A stretch of DNA of 64,000 nucleotides from Lepas anatifera (Eukaryota > Arthropoda > Thecostraca > Lepadidae): contig JAOTON010001261.1 in NCBI GenBank assembly GCA_034440635.1, forward strand, positions 496,001 to 560,000. Direction: 5' to 3'. A program made the translations under genes and the position numbers. Of this stretch, positions 28,253 to 40,467 are shown piece after piece. The first letter of the stretch is position 1; each line of letters opens with the position of its first letter. Below the pieces are notes generated by a model that saw nothing but the letters and a program-made list of their open reading frames with translations, was not told the origin of the DNA and searched no databases.

Positions 28253-29881
28253 CGAACTCCCGCACTGGAGAGGGATTTGACACCAAAGTAGACTGAAGGA
28301 GGAGGTGGGGTGGGTGGGGGGGGTTAGGGGGACCTCAGATCTTAAAAATTGAAGCAGGTAAGGGAACCACAGGCTTGGAATTTTGTAGAAACTTTGATTA
28401 TTTACACAACACATACTTTTTGACCTGGGTCTACAGATTTAAGGTCAACGAAATCATCACGTTCAATAACAAAAATATTGGTCGAGCTGGGGACCTGTTG
28501 GAACATGCCGTAATTGTACAGAAACTGGTCCTGATCCATAAACAATGCACTAAGGCCATGGAGGTAAGATTAAGCCCTGTCTTGTTTATCTTCTTATGCT
28601 GTCTTTTTCAGAGTTCTGGTGTTAAGGCCATTCAAGGTTGTTAATCTACGATGTTACTCCATGATTGTTACCGAAATATTAGAACTAAAACCACAGGAGC
28701 TGATGGACTTGAGATGAAGATTTCATCATGACCTTGAACCATGACTTTCGACCTTGGAGCGTGACCTGTACCTAACCATTGAGTTACCACAACTATGACG
28801 TCATAGCCAGAGTTGTTCAACCAGCGAGTCGGAGTCGGAGTTTAACTAAAATTTTGACTCGGTCGACTCTGAGTTGAGTTGAGTTGAGTCGAAACAATTC
28901 GGCAGGTGAGTTGAGTAGAGTTGAGTCGGTTCACACCACGCCAATGAGTTGAGTTGAGTTGTGAAGACAGTGAGCCAAATGCGTCGACGAAAAAGTTAAC
29001 TCAGCAGGTAAATATGACTTGAATTAAAGTGTTTGAATTTACCTACCTTTTGCAAACCTCCTTTAGCCTCATTTATACTTTTTCCCTCCAGTGTTTCACT
29101 TGTTCCAATCAAAGTTGCAATTTGTTTCAAGATATCAATTCAATTATACAGTTCAATGGCTTGTTTTAAAGACCCACCCGGTCAGAAGAAAGCCCCTAGG
29201 CACAAATAATACTTGTACTCGAAAAATTGAACACTCCTTTCTCTGGCCTTACATTTAGCCTTCGCCCGGGTGGGGGCCTTTTAAGGCCCCCTCGGGTTTT
29301 TCCAACGTGACCGAAAAACGGCGGCGCGCAGCGCTACTAAACTCAAATTGGCTGTTCTTTTATCATTTCTAAATCTTTCCTGAAAATATTAGCTCAAGGT
29401 CACATCAGGTCAGGTCACCAGGCCAGGTGAAAGTGACTTCATCTCAAAAATACTTAGGACTGCATAACTAAAGAGAGGGCTAATCGATGAAGTTGAAGCC
29501 CATACCACATAGTGGGCCCACCAGGAGCTACAACATATGTTCCGGGATTTTATTATATTGGTGACCTAAGATCATGTGCAGAGCATTACCTCGCCATTGC
29601 AAATGCGTGGGGGAAATAACGAAATGAGATTTTCTCAGTAAGCATGGATAGAATCAACTTCAAATATCGCTTAGACTTTCTCTTAACCCATTTCTGAGGG
29701 TGCACCAAAAATTTTACCTGTGACCTTTGAAAGGTCACCTAAGGTGAAATGAGCATTTTGCAGTGTTTTACTCTACAAATTTTGAATACACAAAAAAATG
29801 ACTTTATTTTATCACCGAAGTGTTTGTATGGTCACTAAAAGACAAATGATATACATCATGACTATACTAGGTCAAGTTGCG

Positions 29882-30712
29882 TTAACACGCGCATTGACGG
29901 GGGCGGGTACCCGCCCCCCTCGGGTTTTTTGGAGATAGCGGAAAAATGGTGGCACGTAGCACCGCCGTAATTGGCATACCTTTTCCCTCATTATTTTTAC
30001 AACTTCTGTAAAAATTTTGAGGTTAGGTCATCTCAGGTCAGGTCCCGCCTCAAAAAAGTTTAAGATAGTATAAGTCGGAGCAGGGTGAACTTCTCCGATT
30101 GAAACTCATATCACATAATGGCCCCACCGAGTTCTCTAAAATATGTTCCGGTATTTTTCATATCGATAACCTAAGGTCAAGTACGAGGCATGACCTCTCC
30201 TTTGGAAATACATGGGAAAAATGGTTTTTGCATAATAACTCAGTAATGGATGGGGGTAGAACATTTATTTTAGCTGCATTAGACTCGCCTGGGTTTTACG
30301 GTTCTAATGATATGCATTTTATATAATTTGACCCTGACCTGACCTCAGGTCAGGTCAAATCCTTGATTTGACCTAGCAAGGTCAAATTATATATCTTTCG
30401 ATTCGGCTTGCTGAGAGGATTCACATAGTTTAAGTCGTTTTGCTCTAACTTTACTTGTTCAGATGTAATGGCCGAAAAACTGAATTTACATGTTATCCCT
30501 ATGACGGCATGTTTTGACCTCTCGTGACCTTAAATGTAACCCGACAAAAAAATGGTTCAAATGTTTTCGATGGCGAAGTGAATGGGCAGCCCAACGCTGT
30601 TTACTGTTTTTCGCTACCTACCGTGGTTCTCGAGATCTTAGGGGGGGCGGGTACCCGCCCCCGCCCCGTCAATGCGAAGGTGGCTCAGACCCCCGTCAAT
30701 GCGCGTGTTTAA
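29882..30712. mobile_element. TTAA-1 MITE, GGTCA-rich (fourth layer)
   Basis: TTAA at 29882-29885 and 30709-30712 flank inverted ends CACGCGCATTGACGGGGG. A perfect odd palindrome of GGTCA motifs lies at 30335-30357. It closely matches the copy at 62869-63713, and by eye the interiors are well over 90 percent identical. No transposase is present. Parallel short open frames in the two copies (30099-30326 and 63126-63335) reflect shared descent, not a gene. Confidence 0.85.
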
Positions 30713-30869
30713 CTGTTGACCTGGGTCAGGTCAAATTTCGAGTTGGACCTGGAATAGCAATATTATTTATCATTCAATTTTTATTGACGAGAGAATTACA
30801 ATGGTGCATCAACTATGGCTGTATCTTGCTTGGTTTGGAAGTTAGCGAAAAAGGAAACGCCCTTATGCA

Positions 30870-31172
30870 TGGGTGGCCAGGGGCGTAGCCAAGGGGGAGG
30901 GGCGGCAGGGACAGCCCGCCCCCCTGAGGGCCTGAAGGGCCCCCTGAGGGCACGGGCCGCGCGAAGCGTGGCTCGCCCGCACCATGTTCTGTGGCCACAT
31001 TTGAAATTTCATACCAGACAGGGCCCTCTGCAGCCCTCTTCAGCACTCTATTCTGTAACAAGTAGGGCCCTTTGTACCCATCAGGGCCCTTTTGGCACTG
31101 TCGCAGGTGGTGGCCCTTTTTGGGGCGCCGTCCCTCCCTGAGCAAAATCCTGGCTACGCCCCTGTGGGTGGC
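30870..31172. mobile_element. Small hAT MITE with perfect 8-bp duplication (fourth layer)
   Basis: TGGGTGGC is duplicated at 30870-30877 and 31165-31172 around a 287-bp element. The ends are CAGGGGCGTAGCCAAGG and, on the other strand, CAGGGGCGTAGCCAGG. It has no coding capacity. Confidence 0.92.
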
Positions 31173-33351
31173 TATGGACATTCCCAAGAACATTTCCTAT
31201 GTTCAGTGACCTGCAGCTCCCTAGGCTTTTACCCGACTCGGAAATAATTACCACTGTAATGAAAGAGCAGCTCAAGAGTTTTCGAATAAAGTTCAAAAAT
31301 GTTTCTAGCTATCTTAGTTCCTGAGATCAATGAGGTTTTCTTAGTATACCTCATACTAGCGATTTTGACCTATTTTGACCTCTGGCCACCTTGATATTGA
31401 CTTGACGAGAAAAATGACTGAAGTATTTCTGATATTATTTTTGAAGACCTTTTGATTGGTGTTTTGCGCTTTTTTCTACTTCTCTTAGTTTTTTAGATTG
31501 TGGGGGTCATTTTTACCCTCACCAGGGCGAAGGTGGCTCGTACCCGCCACTGGGGCAAGAGTTAACGTGGTGGAACAGACTGAAAAATACGTGTCAAATC
31601 TGTCAAAAACTACTCATCATAAATATTAAATATTACGTCTCCTCAACCACCACTCGAATAAGAATAAACGCAGACAAGTGTGCGCCATTGCTCTCGTTGA
31701 AGAACAAATTTAACTAAGAATGGGTTCAAGTTTAAGGAGCCCCAGCGTAAAAAAAGCGTAAAAAACAGTTGATGTCTCATAAAGTGTTGCAAATATATTT
31801 TTTAAACTATATATGATATTGCTTCTTTTGTCTTAAGTGCGCCGTCTGCAGCTGCTTTGTTAATTTTTCCTATTGAAAGCAAATATTGCTATTAGCATAG
31901 AAAGCTTTGACCAATGATTTGACACACATGTTTAGACGCCGTTATTGCACAAATCAGAGGGACTATTTCTTGCAACTCGTTTTGCCTGATCAGAGACCCT
32001 TGCTTGGCGTCCGTATTTTATTGGGGAAGCCATACATTAGCAATTTTCTATGAAACCGTGTTCCCATTTTGAAGAGCAATATGTATGTACTGTATAGGAA
32101 GTTTTCAAGCTAGAAATTGGATTGGGTTACAAATATGAATATATTGAAATGCAACATGTTTATAAAATTTTCATTTCTATTGTCCTTTGTCATATATGGT
32201 ATACTATTTCCTAGATTTTGCTGTAGATCTTAGAATTTCCAATTGCAATTAGGTACTCCCGTCATTATTTTGTAAATTTTTGTTAAGCTCATGGCATAGG
32301 AATGTTTCAGTTAGCAAAATTACCTAGCATCCTCTTTTAACAGAAACAAAAAGCAATACGTTTATCGTCGCTGCAAATACGTTTAGATCATGTTTTTTTA
32401 GCTTGGATCTTTTCTAAAAGTATGGAGGTGCGATTTTTTGCCAATGTTGTTGTAACCTTAACCCTTTTAGGCTCCGTTCCATTCCATGTACCTAGTAAAA
32501 CATGCAAGGCTTCTTTTAAAAATCATTGCAACATGGCATGGCAACTTTATCTGGTAGTGACAGTCTGGAAGAATAAAAAATATATAAGTTATCCATGGTT
32601 GCTGGCTAATTGTAAACCAATCTTTGAATGCCAATTATTTTTCCATGTATCAATCTTCAGTTTGCATGTATGATGTTCTGTACAGATTGTATATTACTGG
32701 TTTATCAATGTATCTATTCATTTTTTATTATTACTTATGTATTTATCATTTCTTTACTTATTTTTAAACCGAGTCGAAGTTTGAGTTGAGTTGAGTCGTC
32801 AGTTGAGTCGGAGTTGAGTTGGAAGGATTTGACCTTAAGTCGGAGTTGAGTCGGCTCACTGACCTCTGGGCAATGAGTTGAGTCAGAGTTGAGTCAACCA
32901 CTCTCAGCACACAAGTTGAGTTGAGCCGACTCAAGAAAATCCTGAAATGCACAACTTTGGTCATAGCACAATATGCATCATACGAGATGACGACCGTACG
33001 ACTGAAACCACCATGGGCAGTGACCTTGAAAATTGCAGTATGAACAGAAGTCATGGCCTTGAATTTCAAGTAAAGTAACCTTGACATATCATCCCAAATA
33101 TATCTCTACAACGCATTTAAACCGGTGCGATAGCACCACTGTCAAATCTATTCAAGCAAACTAGGTGATTCATTTCGAAAGTCTATAACCCTAGAAAGGC
33201 ATAGGCTGATTTCAATAAAAAATCTAAACATTGCACGCGCATATCAATTCTCTCAAATATCAACGAGTTGCGTCTTTCAAATTCGTACGGTTGTCTGGCC
33301 GTCTTGGCAAAACAAGACAAGGGGCATCGCAGATCCTCTCTAATGCGCATG

Positions 33352-35017
33352 CTTTCTTTCGTTACTTTTATAAGATCTTATGTCTACGAAAAAATAGAAG
33401 TTGGAAATAATTCCCACACCTTGGATCGCATAATCAATCTACCAGGGGCGTAACAGCTTAACTTTCGGTCAATGAAAAGGCCACTCAAAGGTATATTTAC
33501 AGCTATTTTGGAAAGGGTTCATACCTACGGCGTCAAAGCTGGATCTGGTTTGGCTTGGGTCAAAGTTATCTTACTTTTCTGTGGTTAAAACGCAATAAGT
33601 TAAGGAAGATGATCATCAATACTTCTACCATTAATATATAATTATCCTGTGCCTCTCTCCCTGGGAGCGTTTGTCTGAACAATACCAGAGTACTCCTGTG
33701 AATAGGCGAACCCGATCGGGTGTGGGTTCTATTTAGTCCTAAGGAGTTCGAATTCCTTAGCACTAAACAGTAATAGTCGTAAAATCCACAAAAGCACACA
33801 CATGCTTAACTTGTATATGATGTTTTCCTTTTGTCTCTCCCGCCCAGCCTCCCAGAAAAAGGCTTGGAAATTATATCACCTTCTATAATAATGGAAGCAT
33901 CTACGGTGTACTTTTGGATCTCGCGGTAGAGTAATATACTGAAGCTCTATCCTACAGCGAACCGAAGTAAACTAGATCCGCGTTTACGGACAGTCATGCT
34001 GTCGCGCACCTGTACTTTCGTAGTCGTACCTTCGTGCACCTGTATTTTTGGGCCTTTATGCACTATGGTCATTATCTGCTATCGGTGCCAAAACAAAGCG
34101 AAAACATCTCTTGCGATCGGTTTGAACACCACCGATTCCATAGCGGTAACACGGAAGTCCGGGAAAGAGGCTGTTCATGTCCAGTGGAGGAAAGGTGACA
34201 TCTGACCAAAAATCACCAAGATCCCTCAGAATCTAGATCCACACGAGTGAGCAAGGCCAACAAAAATGACTCTCATAAAATGCCGTGGTACAAAGCGCAT
34301 GACTCGAAAAATCTAGAAGCATTTACCTGTATCAGCAGCCTTCGTCCTGGGTGTGGACCCAACTTCATACCGATCTGACCATGTTCGGATCCAGAGTGGA
34401 CTTCAGAGTGAACACAATTAGCCAGAGTTTGCCCCTCCGAGACGGTTAAGCAGAGAGAGGAGGTATGCCAGAGGCCGAACTCAAGAGCGCTTAGCAACCA
34501 GCAGAGAAAAACAACTTCCGCATGCGATTAAACATTCGGATCTTCCGCGCGTGGTACGCTTGGCCAATAGGACAACCGTAACCGAGCGTTCACTAGACAC
34601 TATCTGGTGTACACACTGCGATCAGAGGATGAATTTGAACCATCGTACGCAGTGCGTGTGTCTGCGAAGATCAGAATGTCAAGTCACTTACGTCCATCCT
34701 TATGCACGCAAAACGACGGCGGTAAAACACCAGTACAGCTCCGCATGAAGACCGGTCCGACATTGGGCTATTTCGGTCTTTTAGTAAGGAGCAGGTTGCC
34801 TGCAAAGTACGTCTGTAAAGGCCAACTCATAGTGTTTCCGCAAGCGATTTCCTCCCGTAAGGATTCCCATGGTTAGCTGACTGAGCAATCACACATACCC
34901 GATATAAATGATTGAAACTGCGTCAGATTACAAGTTGTGTCAGATTACAACCTATTCTAGCGCATACACTTTCACCTAACACTAGAAAAATCCATGCTTC
35001 GGAAAAATGTAGTCCGG
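33352..35017. other. Intergenic stretch, nothing recognised
   Basis: Short open frames only, with no repeat or domain that I can name. Confidence 0.4.
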
Positions 35018-35977
35018 TAAAACAGCAGTGGTGGCGCTGCCAAAGAGGCACATTAGGCACTGCCTAGCCCCTTCTAAATGTCGAAGTCTGTATGTACTTT
35101 TATGTGGAATAAATCTAATGTGACTCGATGTTTAAGTCCAGAGAATATTCCTTCTTTGGATCACTGGGTCAAAGAGCCGATAATTTGCATCTCTGAGAAT
35201 CCACATTCGCAGCCCTTACCGTCAACACATGTGATATTTAGGCACTTCGCGATTTCGCTGAATCTTCCAACACCGTGGCAAACCTAACGTGTGCTTTTTG
35301 ATTGACATCTCTAATGCCTCATTCATTCGGACGCGAGCACTGGCTTGTTAAATCAGCAGCCCAGGCTTGCGTTAGGAACTAGCACGTGCGATGCCGCGTC
35401 TTAGGACTTTTATTACAGCGGATTCGTTTATTGAAAGTCTTGTATTCGTGGATTTCTAGCCTTCTCTAGTGCGGGACAGTTGTTTGACGATTATTAGCGA
35501 GATATTTAATTTATGAAACCCTTATGAAAAATGTGAGTTATGGCACAAAATCTGGCGGATGAAATTTAAACAAATCCGTTCACAAATCGATCGTACAACG
35601 AGAAATTGGACGTCACAAACAATAAAGTGCCGAAGGTGTCCTCGAAATGGGAAACTCTCGTGAGTACATTGTCCTTCCCGGCTTACTTACCTACCTACCT
35701 ATCCTTCTTGAATTTTGCCTTGTACCTTCATATACTGCTGCATAACCGTTTCCACAATCCACCGACATGTTTTTATTTTTGTCTTTAATTTTCATGATAT
35801 TAAACAATTAAACATAAATATTATCTTTGCCAATCGACTAGAGCTTGTCCCTTCTCCAGCCGGCCTGATGGAATCACCCCTGTCTAATATCAGGTATAAA
35901 GCCTGGGCGACGTCCTTACCTCTAAGCCAATCGTGCCTAGGCTGTCATAATATTCAAGCGCCGCCACTGTAAAACAG
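35018..35977. mobile_element. hAT-like non-autonomous element, copy 1
   Basis: A perfect 8-bp duplication TAAAACAG (35018-35025 and 35970-35977) flanks a 944-bp element. The left end is CAGTGGTGGCGCTGCC and the right end, on the other strand, is CAGTGGCGGCGCTTGAA. A second copy in opposite orientation lies at 39468-40428. No transposase frame was found. Confidence 0.9.
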
Positions 35978-37667
35978 CACGTGGATAATACTACAAAATA
36001 CGCACAAACGAAGTGTGCAGAACCGCGTGCGGTCAAAGGGAATGTGTCACCTTGGTCGAATTCTGGAATTAAGTGTAATTAGGGATTATTTTAGCCGAAA
36101 ATCATGGAATCGTCCATGGCTTCTCTGAAAATTTCCAATAAGCTCAATATTTTGATTTTCAAAATGCGCCTCTGGGGAAAAAATTATTATCTGCCTGTGG
36201 ATAATGTCATGGTCTGGCAACCACTACCATATTTCATAGGCTTCAAGGGCTTCGATTCGCTGATACTCACCGTGACGTCATCACATGTCGTCGCACCAGC
36301 AGCCTGACAACTGTGGCCTGCGGCTTGAGGTAAGTGAGGGGTACATTTCAGGTAGGTTTTTAGCTTTTTCTCTACGGAAATTTTGAGTTTTAAGACAAAT
36401 GATATATGGAGTACCGGGTATTCCAGCATGCTTTATAGCTTGGCTATCTCACTTAAAATCACGTTATAAAGGTGTCACATTCCCTTTAAGGAAAGTGGTA
36501 TCGATCAGTATGAATAATTGAGAGCAAGTCGTGGACGAAGAGTCAGCGCGAGTCTAGCAATTACTTCACCATGTATTGGAAAAACACCCGCATGCGATTT
36601 TCGGAATGCAGAAGAATGCGAGCGTACTAGATGAAACGGTACGGAAACTAAAACCGGGTGGGAATTATGGCACGGGATAGAATGAAATTTTCCCTAAGGA
36701 TATCAAAGAAACATGGATTGGGATGTGATGGAATCACTTATTGGATTTATTCGGGCTCAACGGCAGAATAGAATGGAATGTACTGGAATGGGGGCGAAAT
36801 TGGATGAAGACTGAACAGTTGTATTATGCCAAACTCTTCTGCTGAGTAAATCCGATGCGAAAGCCCATAGCCAAAGTCAACCCCGTGGCTAATTAGGACA
36901 AATCTGATTCAGAAGGGAAAGAAAATTATGTTTGAAGGCGTGTGTTGCTAGTTATACTATCTACACGGGAAAATGTATTTTAAGACTAACTAATTAATGG
37001 AAGACTAATTGATGTATTATTTGAGGACAAAAATGCTGTATTTTTCATTAAACCCATTAAAAATAAACATCAATATTTCCGTTCCTCTCTTCATGAAATC
37101 GAATCTAAGATGTTTCATCAGAATCAAAACATATTTCCATACTATGAGAATTTGTCAGTCGTATTGGAACTATACGACCATATACCATTTTTTCATTTCG
37201 GAAGCAGAAATTTGTATGGAACATATTTCTAGCGTCTGCCGGCGCTGCGCTTGGTAGAAAGTCTGCGGACGGCGTGCGCGGCCGTGGTTCGACGGCTCGG
37301 CACTGAAAGCGGAGACCGCAGGGTACCGACGGCATTGAAAAGGTGGAACTTACCCACGCTCGACCGTCTTCTTTATCAGGCCACTGTCTCGCCTCCCTCT
37401 GATCTAACGGTTCATTTCCACACCGCACGGGTACTTTCCGCTACTGTTGACAGCATCATAGGAAAATTATAAAGCAGAGAGCGGAGCTGTCGGAAATGCT
37501 CCAGTTTTGTATGCGGTACACCAGAGCCGCAACCTTCCCGGTAGGACCCGGCTCGCATGGAGGTGTGGCGCAACAAATGAGGTTGCATGAACAGCAAACA
37601 AAGTCTCCAACAGAAGCGCGCTTCGATGGCTTGAGTGACAATAGGTGGTGCGATACGATCTCTGGAG
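35978..37667. other. Intergenic stretch, nothing recognised
   Basis: Short open frames on both strands without domains. A few GGAATGG-type words recur around 36650-36800, but not as a clear tandem array. Confidence 0.4.
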
Positions 37668-37825
37668 GCTGCTTACACTGGCGTAACCAGGAGCCAAACC
37701 GGGAAATTTCCCCAAAACACCCCCAGGTTGTTGCCAATTTTCTTAAAAAAAACATGGGTTTCTAGAATTTTGGGGCCCATTGCCCCCCCTCAAACTTTTG
37801 GTCTGGATTCGGCCCTGGTTGCTTA
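37668..37825. mobile_element. Very short hAT-like MITE
   Basis: GCTGCTTA and GTTGCTTA (7 of 8 bases) flank a 142-bp segment. Its ends are CACTGGCGTAACCAG and, on the other strand, CAGGGCCGAATCCAG. Confidence 0.6.
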
Positions 37826-38350
37826 GGAAGCTTGTCTTGCTTACCATCATACGCAGTCCAGAAAATACTTCATTAACACAAATTTTTAATTTCCTTCAAT
37901 GACTAAAACCTTATTTGGCCAGTCTCATTTAATCCAAGATGAGCAGTTTAGCAAAACCAATGATCATACTTCGGTCTTCAAAACCATTCGTGCACACGCT
38001 CATCCCACTTACAGAAAAACACAGAATCCAAGAAGCAGAGAAGTCATATATTGGGACGAGCTCAGATTCCATCTACGTTTTTAGGCTGCCTCGGAAAAAA
38101 AACCCTGAGGGGGTTGTTCAGAAATTCTCTTCTGAGAAAGCTAAGTGATCTTATCCAAGGAATAAATAAACTTATATGCGAGAATCCAGAAGCATGCGGC
38201 ACCTATTGCAGAACTTCCATATTCATATATAATAGGCAGATTCAGGATTACCGTTTGGGGGGATAGCGCAAATGGTGTGTGGGGTGTCATCCAGAACCGG
38301 GAAGGGACGCCACCTTTAGACGGCGAAACTTATCAGGTGGGCGCCTATTA

Positions 38351-38385
38351 ATATCGTGGGGGTGCGTATAGGCACCCCACGATAT
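38351..38385. repeat. Short perfect-armed hairpin
   Basis: ATATCGTGGGGGTGC is followed, after a short loop, by its near-exact complement ending CCCCACGATAT. At 35 nt it is too short for a typical microRNA precursor. Confidence 0.75.
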
Positions 38386-39407
38386 GATGCAGCATAGATG
38401 CTTGCACCCTAGGAAAGTGGAGGGGGTGGGAATTAAAATTTCAGAAGTTGGACCTTGCAGGGGAACCACGATCATTGCAGAGGACGCAACGAGTCGATTA
38501 CTACTTTTGCCTCTCCCTGGATCCGCTTATGGCATATCTACAGGTAGATTCCGTAATATTCCCAAGTTATCGAGCTTTAACGAAATGAGAAATGATTGCA
38601 CCTTTGGCACTTAGGCTACCAAATGGGATAAAATTTGCAATCAAGGTTTCATTCATGGATTCCATGCACAAATGAAGACGATTTCAGCTGCCGAAATTTC
38701 TGGAGTTGTTGAGATTAGGAAATGCCGAGATGTGTATAAATGAACACATATGGATCACTGGGCTTAATCTTGATCTGGATTTAATAATGATGACCGATCA
38801 CATAACTTTTTTCGAAAATTCTCCTCACAGAAGTGTGGCGCTAACGTATCCCCTTTTGCCGCAAGCTTTAAACTTTGAAAAGAATGTAGCCATCCAAAGC
38901 CAAATACAAAAAGGATAAGCACCAGCTATAGGAAAGCCAGAGATGACAGCTCAACTACACACACAAAGATCGGGCAGATAACTTTCCGGACTTTGTGTTG
39001 GCCTTTCACTGATTGCACGAGAAAATACCCTTCATTCTATCGCTTGCGTGGAGTGAACATGCAACTTTTCCAGCAAAAATGGCTTTACGGGCGGTGGGCG
39101 CCACCAGTGACCTCGTGGACAGTTGGCGAGTCTGGAGCCCACCTGTCCCTGGTTCCGTTTCGTTACGGGGGCTGGACGGGCGGAAAACCCATGCAGGATA
39201 GCTTACCGTAGACCAGTTGTCTAACGCGCTTGGACCGTCACCTGGAACAAATCTCATCCATCGTATGATACGTCTCATTTAGTTTTATACGTTGCAGTAA
39301 TGTTTGCCCAATAGTTACTCGTTTGAGGTTATTGCTAAGGTTCGGTGATGACAGATTTTGGTCACATTTAAAACAGATCTGAGGAGTCTATCATTCGTCA
39401 ATGTTTC

Positions 39408-39408
<1 letters not shown>

Positions 39409-39466
<58 letters not shown>
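39409..39466. repeat. (TA)n microsatellite at the left edge of hAT copy 2
   Basis: A 58-bp pure TA run that ends one base before the CAGTGGCGGCG terminus of the element at 39468. A second AT run directly follows the other terminus. Confidence 0.95.
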
Positions 39467-39467
<1 letters not shown>

Positions 39468-39645
39468 CAGTGGCGGCGCTTGAACATTATGACAGCCTAG
39501 GCACGATTGGTTTAGAGGTAAAGGATGTCACCCAGGCTTTTTACCTGATAGTGGACAGGGGCGGATGCAGCAGGTCGCCTGGAGAGGGGAGCAAGCTCAA
39601 GTCGGTAAGCAAAAATAATATTTATGTTTAAATGTTTAATATCAT

Positions 39646-39715
<70 letters not shown>

Positions 39716-40428
39716 GGAATTGTCGAAACGGTTATGCGGCAGTATATCAAGGCACAAGGCAATATTCAAGAAGGATAGATAGGTAGGTAAGTAAGCCGGG
39801 AAGGACGAGAGCTTCCTATTTCAAGGACGGCTTCGGCACTTCATTTATGACGGCCAATTTCTCGCTGTACGATCGAACGGATTTTTAAAATTTCATTCAC
39901 CAGATTTTGTGCCATGACTCACGTTCTTCATAAGGGTTTCCAAAATTAAATACCTTGCTAATAATTTCCAAACAACTGTCCCGCACTCGAGAAGGCTAGA
40001 AATCTGCGAATACAAGAAAGTCAATAAATGAATCCGCTGTAATCAAGGTCCTAAGACGCGGCATCACACGTGCTATCATTGAAGGCAAGCCTAGGTTGCT
40101 GATTTTACGAGCCAGTACTCGAGTCCGAATGAATGAGGATTTGAGATGTCCATCAAAAAGTACAAGGTAGGTTTGCCTCGGTGTTAGGCAGATTCAGCGG
40201 AATCGCGAAGTGCCTAAGATCACATTTGTTGACGGTAAAAGCTGCGAACGTGGATTGCCAGAGATGCAAATTATCGGCTTTTTGACCCAGTGATCCGAAA
40301 AAGAAATATTCTCTGCCACTTAATCATGGAGTCAAGTTAGATTTATTCCACATTATATACATACTGACTTCGACATTTAAAAGTGGCTAGGCAGTGCCTA
40401 ATGTGCCTCTATGGAAGCACCGCCACTG
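39468..40428. mobile_element. hAT-like non-autonomous element, copy 2 (inverted relative to copy 1)
   Basis: It starts CAGTGGCGGCGCTTGAA and ends GCACCGCCACTG. It matches the reverse complement of 35026-35969 over most of its length. It lies inside a TA array, so the target duplication is blurred. It carries its own internal TA expansion (39651-39712), which is absent from copy 1. Confidence 0.85.
39651..39712. repeat. (TA)n expansion inside hAT copy 2
   Basis: A 62-bp TA run at a place where copy 1 has ordinary AT-rich sequence, so it expanded after the two copies separated. Confidence 0.93.

Positions 40429-40429
<1 letters not shown>

Positions 40430-40460
<31 letters not shown>
40430..40460. 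repeat. (AT)n microsatellite at the right edge of hAT copy 2
   Basis: A 31-bp AT run immediately after the CGCCACTG terminus. It is probably the other half of the TA array into which the element inserted. Confidence 0.93.

Positions 40461-40467
<7 letters not shown>

Larger units (their letters stand above)
29255..31565. mobile_element. TTAA-3-like MITE inside the hAT element (third layer)
   Basis: The left end (TTAG at 29255-29258, then CCTTCGCCCGGGTGGGGGCC) and the right end (CACCAGGGCGAAGGTGGC, ending at TTAA 31562-31565) are inverted relatives. The interior has the GAAAAACGGCGGCGCGCAGC block and GGTCA motifs typical of these MITEs. It contains two further insertions, so its own sequence is about 1.2 kb. 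Confidence 0.65.
28800..32967. mobile_element. hAT-like element with AGTTGAGTCGG subterminal repeats (second layer)
   Basis: A perfect 8-bp duplication GTCATAGC (28800-28807 and 32960-32967) flanks a 4152-bp element. Its ends are CAGAGTTGT and, on the other strand, CAAAGTTGT. Dozens of AGTTGAGT or GAGTCGG motifs cluster within about 200 bp of each end, which is the usual hAT arrangement of subterminal transposase sites. No transposase frame was found, so it is non-autonomous. Other elements sit inside it. Confidence 0.85.
28253..33351. mobile_element. TTAA-2 MITE split by a 4.15-kb insertion (outer layer of nest)
   Basis: The left part (28257-28807) starts CTCCCGCACTGGAGAGGG. The right part (32960-33351) ends CTCTCTAATGCGCATG. 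Both parts follow the intact TTAA-2 copy at 18681-19599 in order: ATGACGTCATAGC, then CAGTGACCTTGAAA, then the ends. Without the insertion and its duplication it would be about 935 bp, close to the 911 bp of the intact copy. The flanking TTAA sites have decayed. Confidence 0.72.

Noticed and set aside
30099..30326. Open frame conserved with 63126-63335
   Set aside because: Both are the same stretch of the TTAA-1 MITE; the similarity is shared descent of a non-coding element.
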